Assembly: GCF_036898825.1 (NCBI RefSeq)
Contig: NZ_JARUND010000001.1
Location: 806,001-870,000, forward strand
Source: Streptomyces sp. B21-083
Lineage (GTDB): Bacteria > Actinomycetota > Actinomycetes > Streptomycetales > Streptomycetaceae
DNA length: 64,000 nt
Direction of reading: 5' to 3'
Both the position numbers and the translations under genes were made by a program. Below, piece after piece: positions 15,401 to 28,382 of the stretch; position 1 is the first letter of the stretch; each line of letters opens with the position of its first letter. Under the pieces are notes generated by a model. That model was not told the DNA's origin. It worked only from the letters and a program-made list of their open reading frames with translations, and did not search any database.

Positions 15401-16009
15401 TCAGGGCGCGAGGGTGCCGAGCAGCGACCGCGCGCACAGGTCCCGCACCTGTTGCCGGGACAGGTCCGAACCGCGCAGCCACTCCAGGCACACGGCGGTG
15501 GTGAACGCCAGCCAGCCCCGGACGGCGAGCCGCAGTTCGGGCCGCTCCCCGGACAGCCGCCCGAACTCCGGGTCCGCCGCGAGCGCCGCGAGGATCTGCC
15601 GCTCCTGTGCGGCCAGCGCCCGCTGATAGACCTTCCGTACGGCCTGGTCGCCGGACGCGTCGGCACGATGGAAGGCGCGATAGCCGTGCGCGTGCTCCTC
15701 GACGTAGGCGAGGAACGCGTCGAGGTTCGCGTCCAGTTGATCCCGTGCGGGAACGCCCGGCACGGCCGCCGTCATCCGCAGCATGCGCTCGCTCTCGCGC
15801 TCCACGACCGCCGCGAAGAAGTCCCGCTTGGTCGGGAAGTAGTGGTAGAGCAGCCCGCGCGAGACCCCGGCGATCTCGGCGACCTGCTCGATCCACACGT
15901 CGTCGTACGGGCTCTCCGAGAACAGCCGCGCACCGACCGACAGGAGCTGCTCCCGGCGCTCGCCGGTACTCAACCGCCGACGTGTGCGCTCCCCGCCCTT
16001 CGCAGCCAT
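15401..16009 (-). CDS. TetR-family transcriptional regulator (P450 partner)
   Basis: 202 aa. The N-terminal TetR HTH reads RREQLLSVGARLFSESPYD, IEQVAEIAGVSRGLLYHYF and PTKRDFFAAVVE; the C-terminal helical domain binds ligand. It is divergent from a cytochrome P450 with a 45-nt palindrome centred between them. The arrangement resembles the Bacillus TetR-type FatR next to a CYP102 fatty-acid hydroxylase, which releases DNA on binding fatty acids; whether this ligand is the same is inference. The ATG at 16009 has only a weak ribosome-binding site. Confidence 0.9.
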   Translation of the reverse strand: MAAKGGERTRRRLSTGERREQLLSVGARLFSESPYDDVWIEQVAEIAGVSRGLLYHYFPTKRDFFAAVVERESERMLRMTAAVPGVPARDQLDANLDAFLAYVEEHAHGYRAFHRADASGDQAVRKVYQRALAAQERQILAALAADPEFGRLSGERPELRLAVRGWLAFTTAVCLEWLRGSDLSRQQVRDLCARSLLGTLAP

Positions 16010-16027
16010 GGCCGCACTTTACTTGAC

Positions 16028-16072
16028 GTGGATTCAACAGCGGGATCAGACTGACCCCGCTATTGAATCCAC
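16028..16072. promoter_or_regulatory. 45-nt palindromic operator between TetR and P450 genes
   Basis: GTGGATTCAACAGCGGG (16028-16044) pairs with its inverse at 16056-16072 with a single mismatch, leaving an 11-nt spacer. It fills the centre of the 107-bp intergenic region and is nearly equidistant from the two starts. Such a long dyad could seat two TetR dimers and control both genes. Confidence 0.8.
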
Positions 16073-16116
16073 ATACAACAGGATCAACACGCCCCTGCAT
16101 CAAGGGAGATGGCGCC

Positions 16117-17592
16117 ATGACCGAGACGGCGACCCGGACAGCCGCGTCCAGGGGGTTCCGCAGTGCCGAGCTGGGCTGGCCGGAGCTGCGGCGGATCCCG
16201 CATCCGCCGCGCCGGATTCCGCTGCTCGGCGACCTGGTCGGTGTCAGTCCCCGTACGCCCCTCCAGGACTCGATGCGCGTCGGACGGCAGCTCGGGCCGA
16301 TCTTCCGGCGCAGGGTGTTCGGCAAGGAGATCGTGTTCGTCTGGGGCGCGGAGCTCACCGGCGATCTGGCGGACGAGACCCGCTTCGCCAAACATGTGGG
16401 CCTCGGGGTGGCCAACCTCCGCCCGGTCGCCGGGGACGGACTGTTCACGGCGTACAACGACGAGCCCAACTGGCAGCTGGCGCACGACGTTCTCGCCCCC
16501 GGTTTCAGCCGCGAGGCGATGGCTGAGTACCACCCGATGATGCTGGCCGTGGCCGGGCAGCTCACGGACCACTGGGACCGGGAACTGGTCGCGGGCCGTG
16601 CGGTGGACGTGCCCGGCGACATGACGAAGCTGACCCTGGAGACCATCGCGCGCACCGGCTTCGGGCACGATTTCGGCTCCTTCGAACGGGCCCGCCCGCA
16701 CCCCTTCGTGACGGCGATGGTGGGCGCCCTGAACCACGCGCAGTATCTGAACATCGTCCCCGCGCCGCTCGCCCCGCTGCTGTTGCGCCGGGCCACACGG
16801 CGCAACGAGGCGGCCGTGGCGTACCTGAACAGGACGGTCGACGAGCTCGTACGGGCCCGCCGGGCGTCGGACGGCGGGGGCGGCGGCACCGGCGATCTGC
16901 TCGACCGCATGCTCGACACCACCCACCCCGAGACCGGTGAACGCCTCGGGCCCGAGAACGTGCGCCGGCAGGTCCTCACCTTCCTCATCGCCGGGCACGA
17001 GACGACGTCCGGCGCGCTCTCCTTCGCCCTGCACTATCTCTCCCGGCACCCGGAGGTCGCCGCCCGCGCCCGCGCCGAGGTGGACCGTGTCTGGGGCGGG
17101 GCGGAGGTCCCCGGCTACGACCAGATCGCCAAGCTGCGGTATGTGCGCCGGGTGCTCGACGAGTCGCTGCGGCTGTGGCCGACGGCGCCCGGTTTCGCCC
17201 GCGAGGCCCGCCACGACACGGTGCTCGGCGGCGAGCATCCGATGCGCGAGGGCGCCTGGACGCTGGTCCTGGCTCCGCTGCTGCACCGCGACCCGACGGT
17301 CTGGGGCGCCGACGCGAACCGTTTCGACCCGGACCGTTTCGACGCGGCGGCCGTGCGCGCCCGCCCCGCTCACGCGTTCAAGCCCTGGGGCACCGGGGCC
17401 CGGGCGTGCATCGGCCGCCAGTTCGCCCTGCACGAGGCGACCCTGGTCCTCGGTCTGCTGTTGCGCCGCTACGACCTGAAGCCCGACCCGGACTACCGGC
17501 TGCGGGTGGCGGAACGCCTGACGGTGATGCCGGAAGGGCTCCGGCTGCACCTCGAACACCGTTCCCCGGGCGAGGAGTTGGCGGCTGCCTGA
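16117..17592 (+). CDS. Cytochrome P450, stand-alone CYP102/CYP147-like heme domain
   Basis: 491 aa P450 monooxygenase. The I-helix motif FLIAGHETTSGA starts at about residue 289, the ExxR pair is E349-SL-R352, and the heme-thiolate motif FKPWGTGARACIGR places the proximal cysteine at residue 431. The N-terminal IPHPPRRIPLLGDLVGVSP is like the heme domain of P450 BM3-type enzymes. No FMN/FAD reductase domain is fused and none is encoded nearby, so it needs redox partners in trans. Fatty-acid or hydrophobic substrate hydroxylation is likely by family. The ATG at 16117 has AAGGGAG upstream. A perfect hairpin follows the gene. Confidence 0.92.
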   Translation: MTETATRTAASRGFRSAELGWPELRRIPHPPRRIPLLGDLVGVSPRTPLQDSMRVGRQLGPIFRRRVFGKEIVFVWGAELTGDLADETRFAKHVGLGVANLRPVAGDGLFTAYNDEPNWQLAHDVLAPGFSREAMAEYHPMMLAVAGQLTDHWDRELVAGRAVDVPGDMTKLTLETIARTGFGHDFGSFERARPHPFVTAMVGALNHAQYLNIVPAPLAPLLLRRATRRNEAAVAYLNRTVDELVRARRASDGGGGGTGDLLDRMLDTTHPETGERLGPENVRRQVLTFLIAGHETTSGALSFALHYLSRHPEVAARARAEVDRVWGGAEVPGYDQIAKLRYVRRVLDESLRLWPTAPGFAREARHDTVLGGEHPMREGAWTLVLAPLLHRDPTVWGADANRFDPDRFDAAAVRARPAHAFKPWGTGARACIGRQFALHEATLVLGLLLRRYDLKPDPDYRLRVAERLTVMPEGLRLHLEHRSPGEELAAA

Positions 17593-17645
17593 ACCGGCCG
17601 TCGAGAGCCGCCGCGCACCACCGCATCGCGGTACAGGACACACGG

Positions 17646-17687
17646 CAGCCCCGCCGAGCCGGCGCAGATGCCGGCTCGGCGGGGCTG
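17646..17687. terminator. Bidirectional terminator between P450 and the lectin-esterase
   Basis: CAGCCCCGCCGAGCCGGC (17646-17663) and its exact inverse (17670-17687) form an 18-bp perfect stem with a 6-nt loop, in the gap between two convergent genes. Confidence 0.9.
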
Positions 17688-17751
17688 TCGTACGGACGTG
17701 CGTCGAGGCCTACGGGTCCGGGCAGGCCTCTGCTCCACCCGGCCCCACGAG

Positions 17752-21142
<3,391 letters not shown>

Positions 21143-21193
21143 GCGGAGCCTCTCAGCGTCGTTGAGGGGTCGGTCGTCCCGGCTGTCCCGGGA

Positions 21194-23647
<2,454 letters not shown>

Positions 23648-25489
23648 TCAGCGGACGACGAAGTCCTGGTTGCTGCCCGGCGCGTTCTTGCACTGCCACT
23701 GGTCCAGTTGCTGTCCCGCGGTGCTGCCGGCGCCGTAGACGTCCAGACACAGACCGCTGTTGCGGTTCTGGAACGCGTAGCTGCCGTCGGACTGGCGCAC
23801 GGGCAGCCAGAGCGCGTTGGGCGCCGCGCCGGGGGCCTGCTGGACGATGTCAGGAACGCCCGCCGCCGTGGAGCTGCCGGCGACCGTCACGTCCAGGCCG
23901 GAGCTCTGGGCGCGCAGTTCGCCGTAGCCGCCCGAATCGGGCACGAACTGGAACTGCTGGTTGCCCTGCCCGTTGCAGGACCACTGGTCGATCGCGGCGC
24001 CCGCGCTGGTGGAGTTGCCGTACACGTCCAGGCACAGGTTGTTGCTGGCGACGACGAGTTGGTGGGAGCCGTCCGGGAAGCCGCCACCGCCCCCACCGCC
24101 GGACGATGCCGGTGTCAGATAGACGGAGAACGCGTCGTGCGAGCCCTGGAACGTGAACGGCACGGTGATCGAGTCGCCCGAGACGCTCACGTTCTGGTCG
24201 TACACGGTCTGCGGCGCGGCCAGCGGCGCCTGGTCCGGGATGCGGTGGACGGTGACATGCACACCGCCGGCGCTCGTCAGCCAGGGCAGGGACGACAGCC
24301 CGTTGAAGGCGACGGACGCGTCCCCGGTGTATCCGTTCGAGTCGCCGACGACGGCCACCACGCGTTTCGCGGCGGGGTCCTCGGATGCCGAGACAGCCGT
24401 CGAGCCGACCTGGCCGGAGGTGGCGACGAGGGTGCCGGTCAGGTCGGCGTAGTCCCGAAGCGCCCACCAGTTGCCGGTCGGCTGCCAGGTGCCCCCGCTC
24501 TGGGTGAGCACTCCCGTCAGGTTCGGGACGACGCAGCACACCCAGTTGCCGCGCATCGCGTTGGTGTAGTCGGACTGCGCGAACCGCGCCAGGTACCAGG
24601 CGGTCACCCCGGCGGTCTGTCGGTCGGCCGGCTGGTACTCGTTCGAGGACAGCGGCAACGGACCGATGCCCGCCGAGCTCAGGGCGGCGCGCAGGCTCTG
24701 CCCGACGGTGACGGGGTCGTCGACGTCGCCCTCGTTGTGGTTGGCGATCATGTCCGGAACCGTCCCGGCCGACTTCACGTGCGCGAGCCAGGTGCGCCAC
24801 TGACCGGGGTTGCCCTGCGGGGTGAACGCGAACGACGGGCCCACGATCTGCGCCCCGGGGGCGATACGCCGGATCTCCCGGTAGGCGGTGTCCCACATCT
24901 GGAAGTACTGGGCGCTGTTGACGCCCCGGGTCCAGAAGGCGGAGATGTCCGGCTCGTTCCAGATGTCGTAGGAGAACGTGAGCCCCGAAGCCTGCAGCGC
25001 CCCCACCGTGGAGTCGATGAAGCTGACCCAGTTGGAGCAGTCACCGTTGTCGCACGGGTACCTCGTGTTCGAGGGCTGGCCGCCGTTCGCGCCGTAGATG
25101 TCGCTCACGAGCACCTGGTACTGCGCGTGATACGGCGGTTGGGTGAGCCGTTTCGCCTGCGCGGTGATCGAGTCGAGGTCGGCGCGGGTGGCCGAGCCGT
25201 ACTGGTAGCCGTCCTTGATCCAGCCGCCGGAGAACCAGCCGCCACCGCGGAACGCGTTGATCCCCAGCGGCTGGAGGAACCGGTCCACGGGCTGGGTACC
25301 GTCCTGGCTGATGCCGTAGAGGAACCCCTCCCCCACGCCGGTCGACGGTCCCCGCGTCGAGGCCAGGTTCACGCTCAGCGACTTGACCGCGGCGGCCTGG
25401 CTCGATGCCGTCGACGACAACGGCAGCACGAGCGCCAGGACCAGCCCGGCCACCGCGGCCAGCCGGCCGGTTGTCCCTCTCGTCCTCAT
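23648..25489 (-). CDS. Secreted clan GH-A glycoside hydrolase (GH39/GH30-like) with ricin-type lectin
   Basis: 613 aa. The N-terminal signal (TTGRLAAVAGLVLALVLPL) leads into a TIM-barrel: GINAFRGGGWFSGGWIKDG, the acid/base motif TFSYDIWNEPD and a nucleophile-like Glu in LSSNEYQPADRQ. A beta-sandwich follows (about residues 330-445) and then a glycine linker and a 146-residue lectin domain with CLDVYGNS, QGNQQFQF and CKN-GSNQDF. I cannot name the exact GH family or substrate; WNEP and the fold fit clan A. The lectin domain is about 75% identical by eye (109 of 146 positions) to that of the beta-helix protein at 28383-30836. Confidence 0.75.
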   Translation of the reverse strand: MRTRGTTGRLAAVAGLVLALVLPLSSTASSQAAAVKSLSVNLASTRGPSTGVGEGFLYGISQDGTQPVDRFLQPLGINAFRGGGWFSGGWIKDGYQYGSATRADLDSITAQAKRLTQPPYHAQYQVLVSDIYGANGGQPSNTRYPCDNGDCSNWVSFIDSTVGALQASGLTFSYDIWNEPDISAFWTRGVNSAQYFQMWDTAYREIRRIAPGAQIVGPSFAFTPQGNPGQWRTWLAHVKSAGTVPDMIANHNEGDVDDPVTVGQSLRAALSSAGIGPLPLSSNEYQPADRQTAGVTAWYLARFAQSDYTNAMRGNWVCCVVPNLTGVLTQSGGTWQPTGNWWALRDYADLTGTLVATSGQVGSTAVSASEDPAAKRVVAVVGDSNGYTGDASVAFNGLSSLPWLTSAGGVHVTVHRIPDQAPLAAPQTVYDQNVSVSGDSITVPFTFQGSHDAFSVYLTPASSGGGGGGGFPDGSHQLVVASNNLCLDVYGNSTSAGAAIDQWSCNGQGNQQFQFVPDSGGYGELRAQSSGLDVTVAGSSTAAGVPDIVQQAPGAAPNALWLPVRQSDGSYAFQNRNSGLCLDVYGAGSTAGQQLDQWQCKNAPGSNQDFVVR

Positions 25490-25508
25490 CAGATCCTCCT
25501 GAGACAGG

Positions 25509-25611
25509 GCGCCGCTGCGCTGCGGCGCGCGTGCTGGACAGGGCCTGCTTCCGTACGTGAGTGGTGCACGGCGCGGCGACCTGCCGGGGCGGCGACGGGC
25601 TGCCGCCCCGG
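25509..25611 (-). terminator. Two hairpins after the GH54 gene
   Basis: The stronger is CCGGGGCGGC (25584-25593) with GCCGCCCCGG (25602-25611), a perfect 10-bp stem and 8-nt loop. A second is GCGCCGC (25509-25515) with GCGGCGC (25522-25528). Both lie in the 198-bp gap between the GH54 stop and the next gene's start, suggesting that gene has its own transcript. Confidence 0.65.
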
Positions 25612-25687
25612 AGCCGAGTGCGGGCGCGCCACCGGGTCGGCGCGGCGACGATCGCCGGCGGACGAGCGGCGGAGCGGTGCCGCGCGT

Positions 25688-27196
25688 TCAGCGATAGCCG
25701 GCGGCGGTGATGTCGGCCTGCACCGCGTTGTCGGTCGCGTCGGAGGGGTAGCCGGCGACGATGGCCCCCTCGTAGAAGGTGCCGGCGCTCAGGTTGGCGC
25801 CGCCGCCGGGCTTGCAGCAGTCACCGCCGCTGCCCAGGATGATGGCCCCCTGCTTCTTCATGGGGCTGTATCCGCCGGGCAGCCCGCCGTCCCACAGGGT
25901 GGTCAGGTTCCCCGACTGGGCGCTGCCGCCCTTGAGGGCCAACCTCGACGTGCCGTTGTTCTTCAGCATCGCGGTGACGAACTTGTCCGTGAAGGCCCGC
26001 TGGTTGGGGTTCCAGGACTGGCTGCCGCCGGAGTACAGGCCCCATTCGAGGTCGGCCTGCACCCAGGGGCCCCGTCCCGAACAGCCGCCGAACCAGCACT
26101 GGGTGCTGAAGTTGATCGCGTCCATCGCGCCTGCCGCGTCGGCCTTGCGGGTCGTCTCGCTGTTGCCGTAGTCGAAGCAGCAGCCGCCGTTGACGTGGGT
26201 GCCGCTGGTCACCATGTAGGCCCCTTCGGGCGCTGCACCTGTCGGTACGCCCGTCAGGTGGCCGTCGCGCCAGTAGCTGTTCCCCGGGTTGATGTACAGC
26301 GAGTACGCCTTGGTGCCCCCGGCGGTCAGCGACTCGGAGGTGGCCTTCGCGGGGCTGCTCTGGTTCGAGCCCGGGACCTGGGCGGAGCCCTGGTACCACA
26401 GGTCGTTGCCGTGTCCCGACTGGTCGCGGACGACCGTGATCACGCAGGAGGTGCCAGCGCAGAACGCGTCCTGCGCCGCGGCGTCGGCGAAGCCGCCGGG
26501 CGCCAGCAGACCGATGTCCCGGGTGGTGTTGTCCGAGGCCCGCCTGACCTGGTAGAGGGAGCCGTTGTAGGAACCGTAGAGCGCTCGCACGGTGCTGTGC
26601 GCGGCCACGCACGGTGTACCGGCGGCGGCGTAGATGCCGCACGGGCCCGATCCGCCCGGCACGGGCGGCGGGGAGGTCGGCGAGGTCCATTTCTGGTTGC
26701 TCTGGCCGTTGCAGGTCCACAGGATGAGCGCGGTGCCGTTGGCCGTGGCCGCCCCGTTCACGTCCAGGCAGAATCCGGAGGCGGTACCGGTGACGGGTCC
26801 GTCGGAGGTGTGGCGCCACATCTGGGTCGGCCGTCCGTCGCACGGCCGGATGACCACCGGGGCTCCCGGGGCCGTCCGGTTGTCGTACGCGTCCACGCAC
26901 CGGGTGCCGTTCATCGCCCTCAGCTCGCCCGCCGACGTGAACTCGAACGCCTGGTTGACCTGGTCGTTGCAGTCCCAGATCTGCAGCGCCGTGCCCGACG
27001 TGTCGACGTTGCCCGTGACGTCCAGGCACCGCCCCGACGCCGAGCTCACCAGGGCTGCCGTCGATGCCGAGGCGGACCAGGTCGGCGCGGATGCCAGCAG
27101 CATGGCCAGCAGGGCCAGCACGCATGCGGAGGCCGCTGCCGGTAAGCGGGACGCGCGTGCGGTGGGGGTGGGGGGCGGAGCGGATGGAGGCTGCAT
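25688..27196 (-). CDS. Secreted alpha-L-arabinofuranosidase, GH54 (AbfB catalytic type) with N-terminal lectin
   Basis: 502 aa. A signal peptide (ASACVLALLAMLLASAPTWSASA) is followed by a ricin-type trefoil (CLDVTGNVD, TALQIWDC, NQKWTS), a PTSPPPVPGG linker and the GH54 catalytic jelly-roll: GPCGIYAAAGTPCVAAHSTV, RALYGSYNGSLYQV, GTHVNGGCCFDYGNSET with its vicinal cysteines, and FYEGAIVAGYPSDATDN. Predicted to cleave terminal L-arabinofuranose. Fungal enzymes carry a C-terminal AbfB domain instead; here the lectin is N-terminal, unlike its neighbours. ATG 27196 was chosen with GAGGA 6 nt upstream and a signal peptide directly after; the frame is open to 27307. Confidence 0.88.
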   Translation of the reverse strand: MQPPSAPPPTPTARASRLPAAASACVLALLAMLLASAPTWSASASTAALVSSASGRCLDVTGNVDTSGTALQIWDCNDQVNQAFEFTSAGELRAMNGTRCVDAYDNRTAPGAPVVIRPCDGRPTQMWRHTSDGPVTGTASGFCLDVNGAATANGTALILWTCNGQSNQKWTSPTSPPPVPGGSGPCGIYAAAGTPCVAAHSTVRALYGSYNGSLYQVRRASDNTTRDIGLLAPGGFADAAAQDAFCAGTSCVITVVRDQSGHGNDLWYQGSAQVPGSNQSSPAKATSESLTAGGTKAYSLYINPGNSYWRDGHLTGVPTGAAPEGAYMVTSGTHVNGGCCFDYGNSETTRKADAAGAMDAINFSTQCWFGGCSGRGPWVQADLEWGLYSGGSQSWNPNQRAFTDKFVTAMLKNNGTSRLALKGGSAQSGNLTTLWDGGLPGGYSPMKKQGAIILGSGGDCCKPGGGANLSAGTFYEGAIVAGYPSDATDNAVQADITAAGYR

Positions 27197-27499
27197 TCTG
27201 TGTCCTCGGATATGCGGGGGTGCGGACGGAGAGTGCCGTGCCTGTCCGAAGGGTTCGGAAGGGGTGGAAGGGGTGTCGACCGCTCCCGGCCGGGTGCCCG
27301 TGAGCACTCACAGGGAACACTCAGACATCCCATGTTGCTAGTGATCCCACAGGCCCATCTAGCTGTCAATAGCCCTGTCCCGACGATCCAGCGAGGAGAT
27401 TCATCCCATGTTTCTGCTGGTCAAACCGCTGTACGGGCATGCCGAATCCGCGCCCGGCGACGGTCGCCGTGCCGGGCGCGGGTCTTTGTGTCCGTCACC
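27197..27499 (-). other. Intergenic region: promoter-like element and a terminator hairpin
   Basis: No gene seen. At 27448-27481 CCGCGCCCGGC pairs with GCCGGGCGCGG, with an inner ACGG/CCGT extension; it lies just past the SGNH-hydrolase stop and is a likely terminator for it. On the minus strand TTGACA (27364-27369 complement) is a plausible -35 for the GH54 gene, but no convincing -10 at 17 bp was found. The sequence around 27300-27330 contains short direct repeats (CACTCACAGGGAA and CACTCAGACATC). Confidence 0.5.
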
Positions 27500-28282
27500 T
27501 CACCCGAGGGTCCGCCGCTGGACCTGATCGACCGCCGAAGCCGGCGGCCTGATCCAGCCTGCCGCGTCCGCCGCCCGCACCCCCGCGTTGAAGGCGTCCG
27601 CCATCTTGCGGAAGCCGTTCTCGTTGGGGTGCAGGGCATCGGAGAGGTCCGCCCTGTTCAACGCGCCCATGTCCACCAGGCGTACGTGCTTGCCGGCGGC
27701 CCGCGCGGCCTGGACGATCGCGGGAAGCTTGGCGTTGAACCCGGGCCGGTTGGCCTCCTCGGTGCCGCTGGTGGAGATGATCACGGTGCCGACGAGAACG
27801 GTCACGCCGGGGACGTCGCGGGTGATCTGGTCGATCAGCGCACGCAGCCGGTCGGGAGCGGTCGGGATCTGGTAGTTGCCGTTGAGGTCGTTGGTGCCGA
27901 TCTCCAGGGTCACCACGTTCGGACGGTAGCGGGCCAGCACGGAGTCGGCGATGCCCGCGATCTGGTCGATGCGCCAGCCGGAGTGGCCTTCGTTGTCCGG
28001 GTCGGACATGGTGCCGTTGCGGCCGGAGCCGACGAAGTCCACGGCGTGCCCGTCGGCCGACAGCTGGTTGCGCAGAAAGCCTCGGTAGCTGTTGCCGGAC
28101 GGGCTGCCGACGCCCCAGGTGATCGAGTCACCCAAGGGCATCAGCCGTAGAGCGGCGGGCGCGGTGGCATCCGCGGTAGAGGGTGGCGACCCGGTGCCGG
28201 TGGCGGCCACCGCCGGTAAAGCGGTGGCGACAGCCAGCGTCGCCGCCAGCGCGACGGTCAGGAATGACGAGTACTTCCGCAT
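27500..28282 (-). CDS. Secreted SGNH-family esterase/hydrolase
   Basis: 260 aa. A signal peptide (YSSFLTVALAATLAVATALPAVA, cleavage near residue 27) precedes the SGNH fold: block I PLGDSITWG with nucleophile Ser, block II glycine in GHSGWRIDQI, block III LEIGTNDLNGN and block V DALHPNENGF with the catalytic Asp and His. Closest in layout to CE3-type acetyl-xylan esterases and GDSL carbohydrate esterases. Probably deacetylates the polysaccharide attacked by its neighbours. It has no lectin domain, unlike the flanking enzymes. ATG 28282 follows GAGGAAC. Confidence 0.85.
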   Translation of the reverse strand: MRKYSSFLTVALAATLAVATALPAVAATGTGSPPSTADATAPAALRLMPLGDSITWGVGSPSGNSYRGFLRNQLSADGHAVDFVGSGRNGTMSDPDNEGHSGWRIDQIAGIADSVLARYRPNVVTLEIGTNDLNGNYQIPTAPDRLRALIDQITRDVPGVTVLVGTVIISTSGTEEANRPGFNAKLPAIVQAARAAGKHVRLVDMGALNRADLSDALHPNENGFRKMADAFNAGVRAADAAGWIRPPASAVDQVQRRTLG

Positions 28283-28309
28283 GAGCGTTCCTCACTGGTG
28301 CGGGACAGT

Positions 28310-28372
28310 GGGTGGGGGTGAACGGGTGGGTGGATGGATGGATGGGGTGAACGGTCGGGGGGTGAACGGGTG
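28310..28372 (+). repeat. G-rich low-complexity tract with GGAT repeats and a G4-capable run
   Basis: Four G-tracts GGG-T-GGGGG-TGAAC-GGG-T-GGG at 28310-28330 meet the usual G-quadruplex pattern. They are followed by TGGATGGATGGATGGGG and by three near copies of GGTGAAC. It lies between the stop of the beta-helix gene and the start of the SGNH gene, G-rich on the strand that is template for both. Confidence 0.7.
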
Positions 28373-28382
28373 CGCGAGTCGG

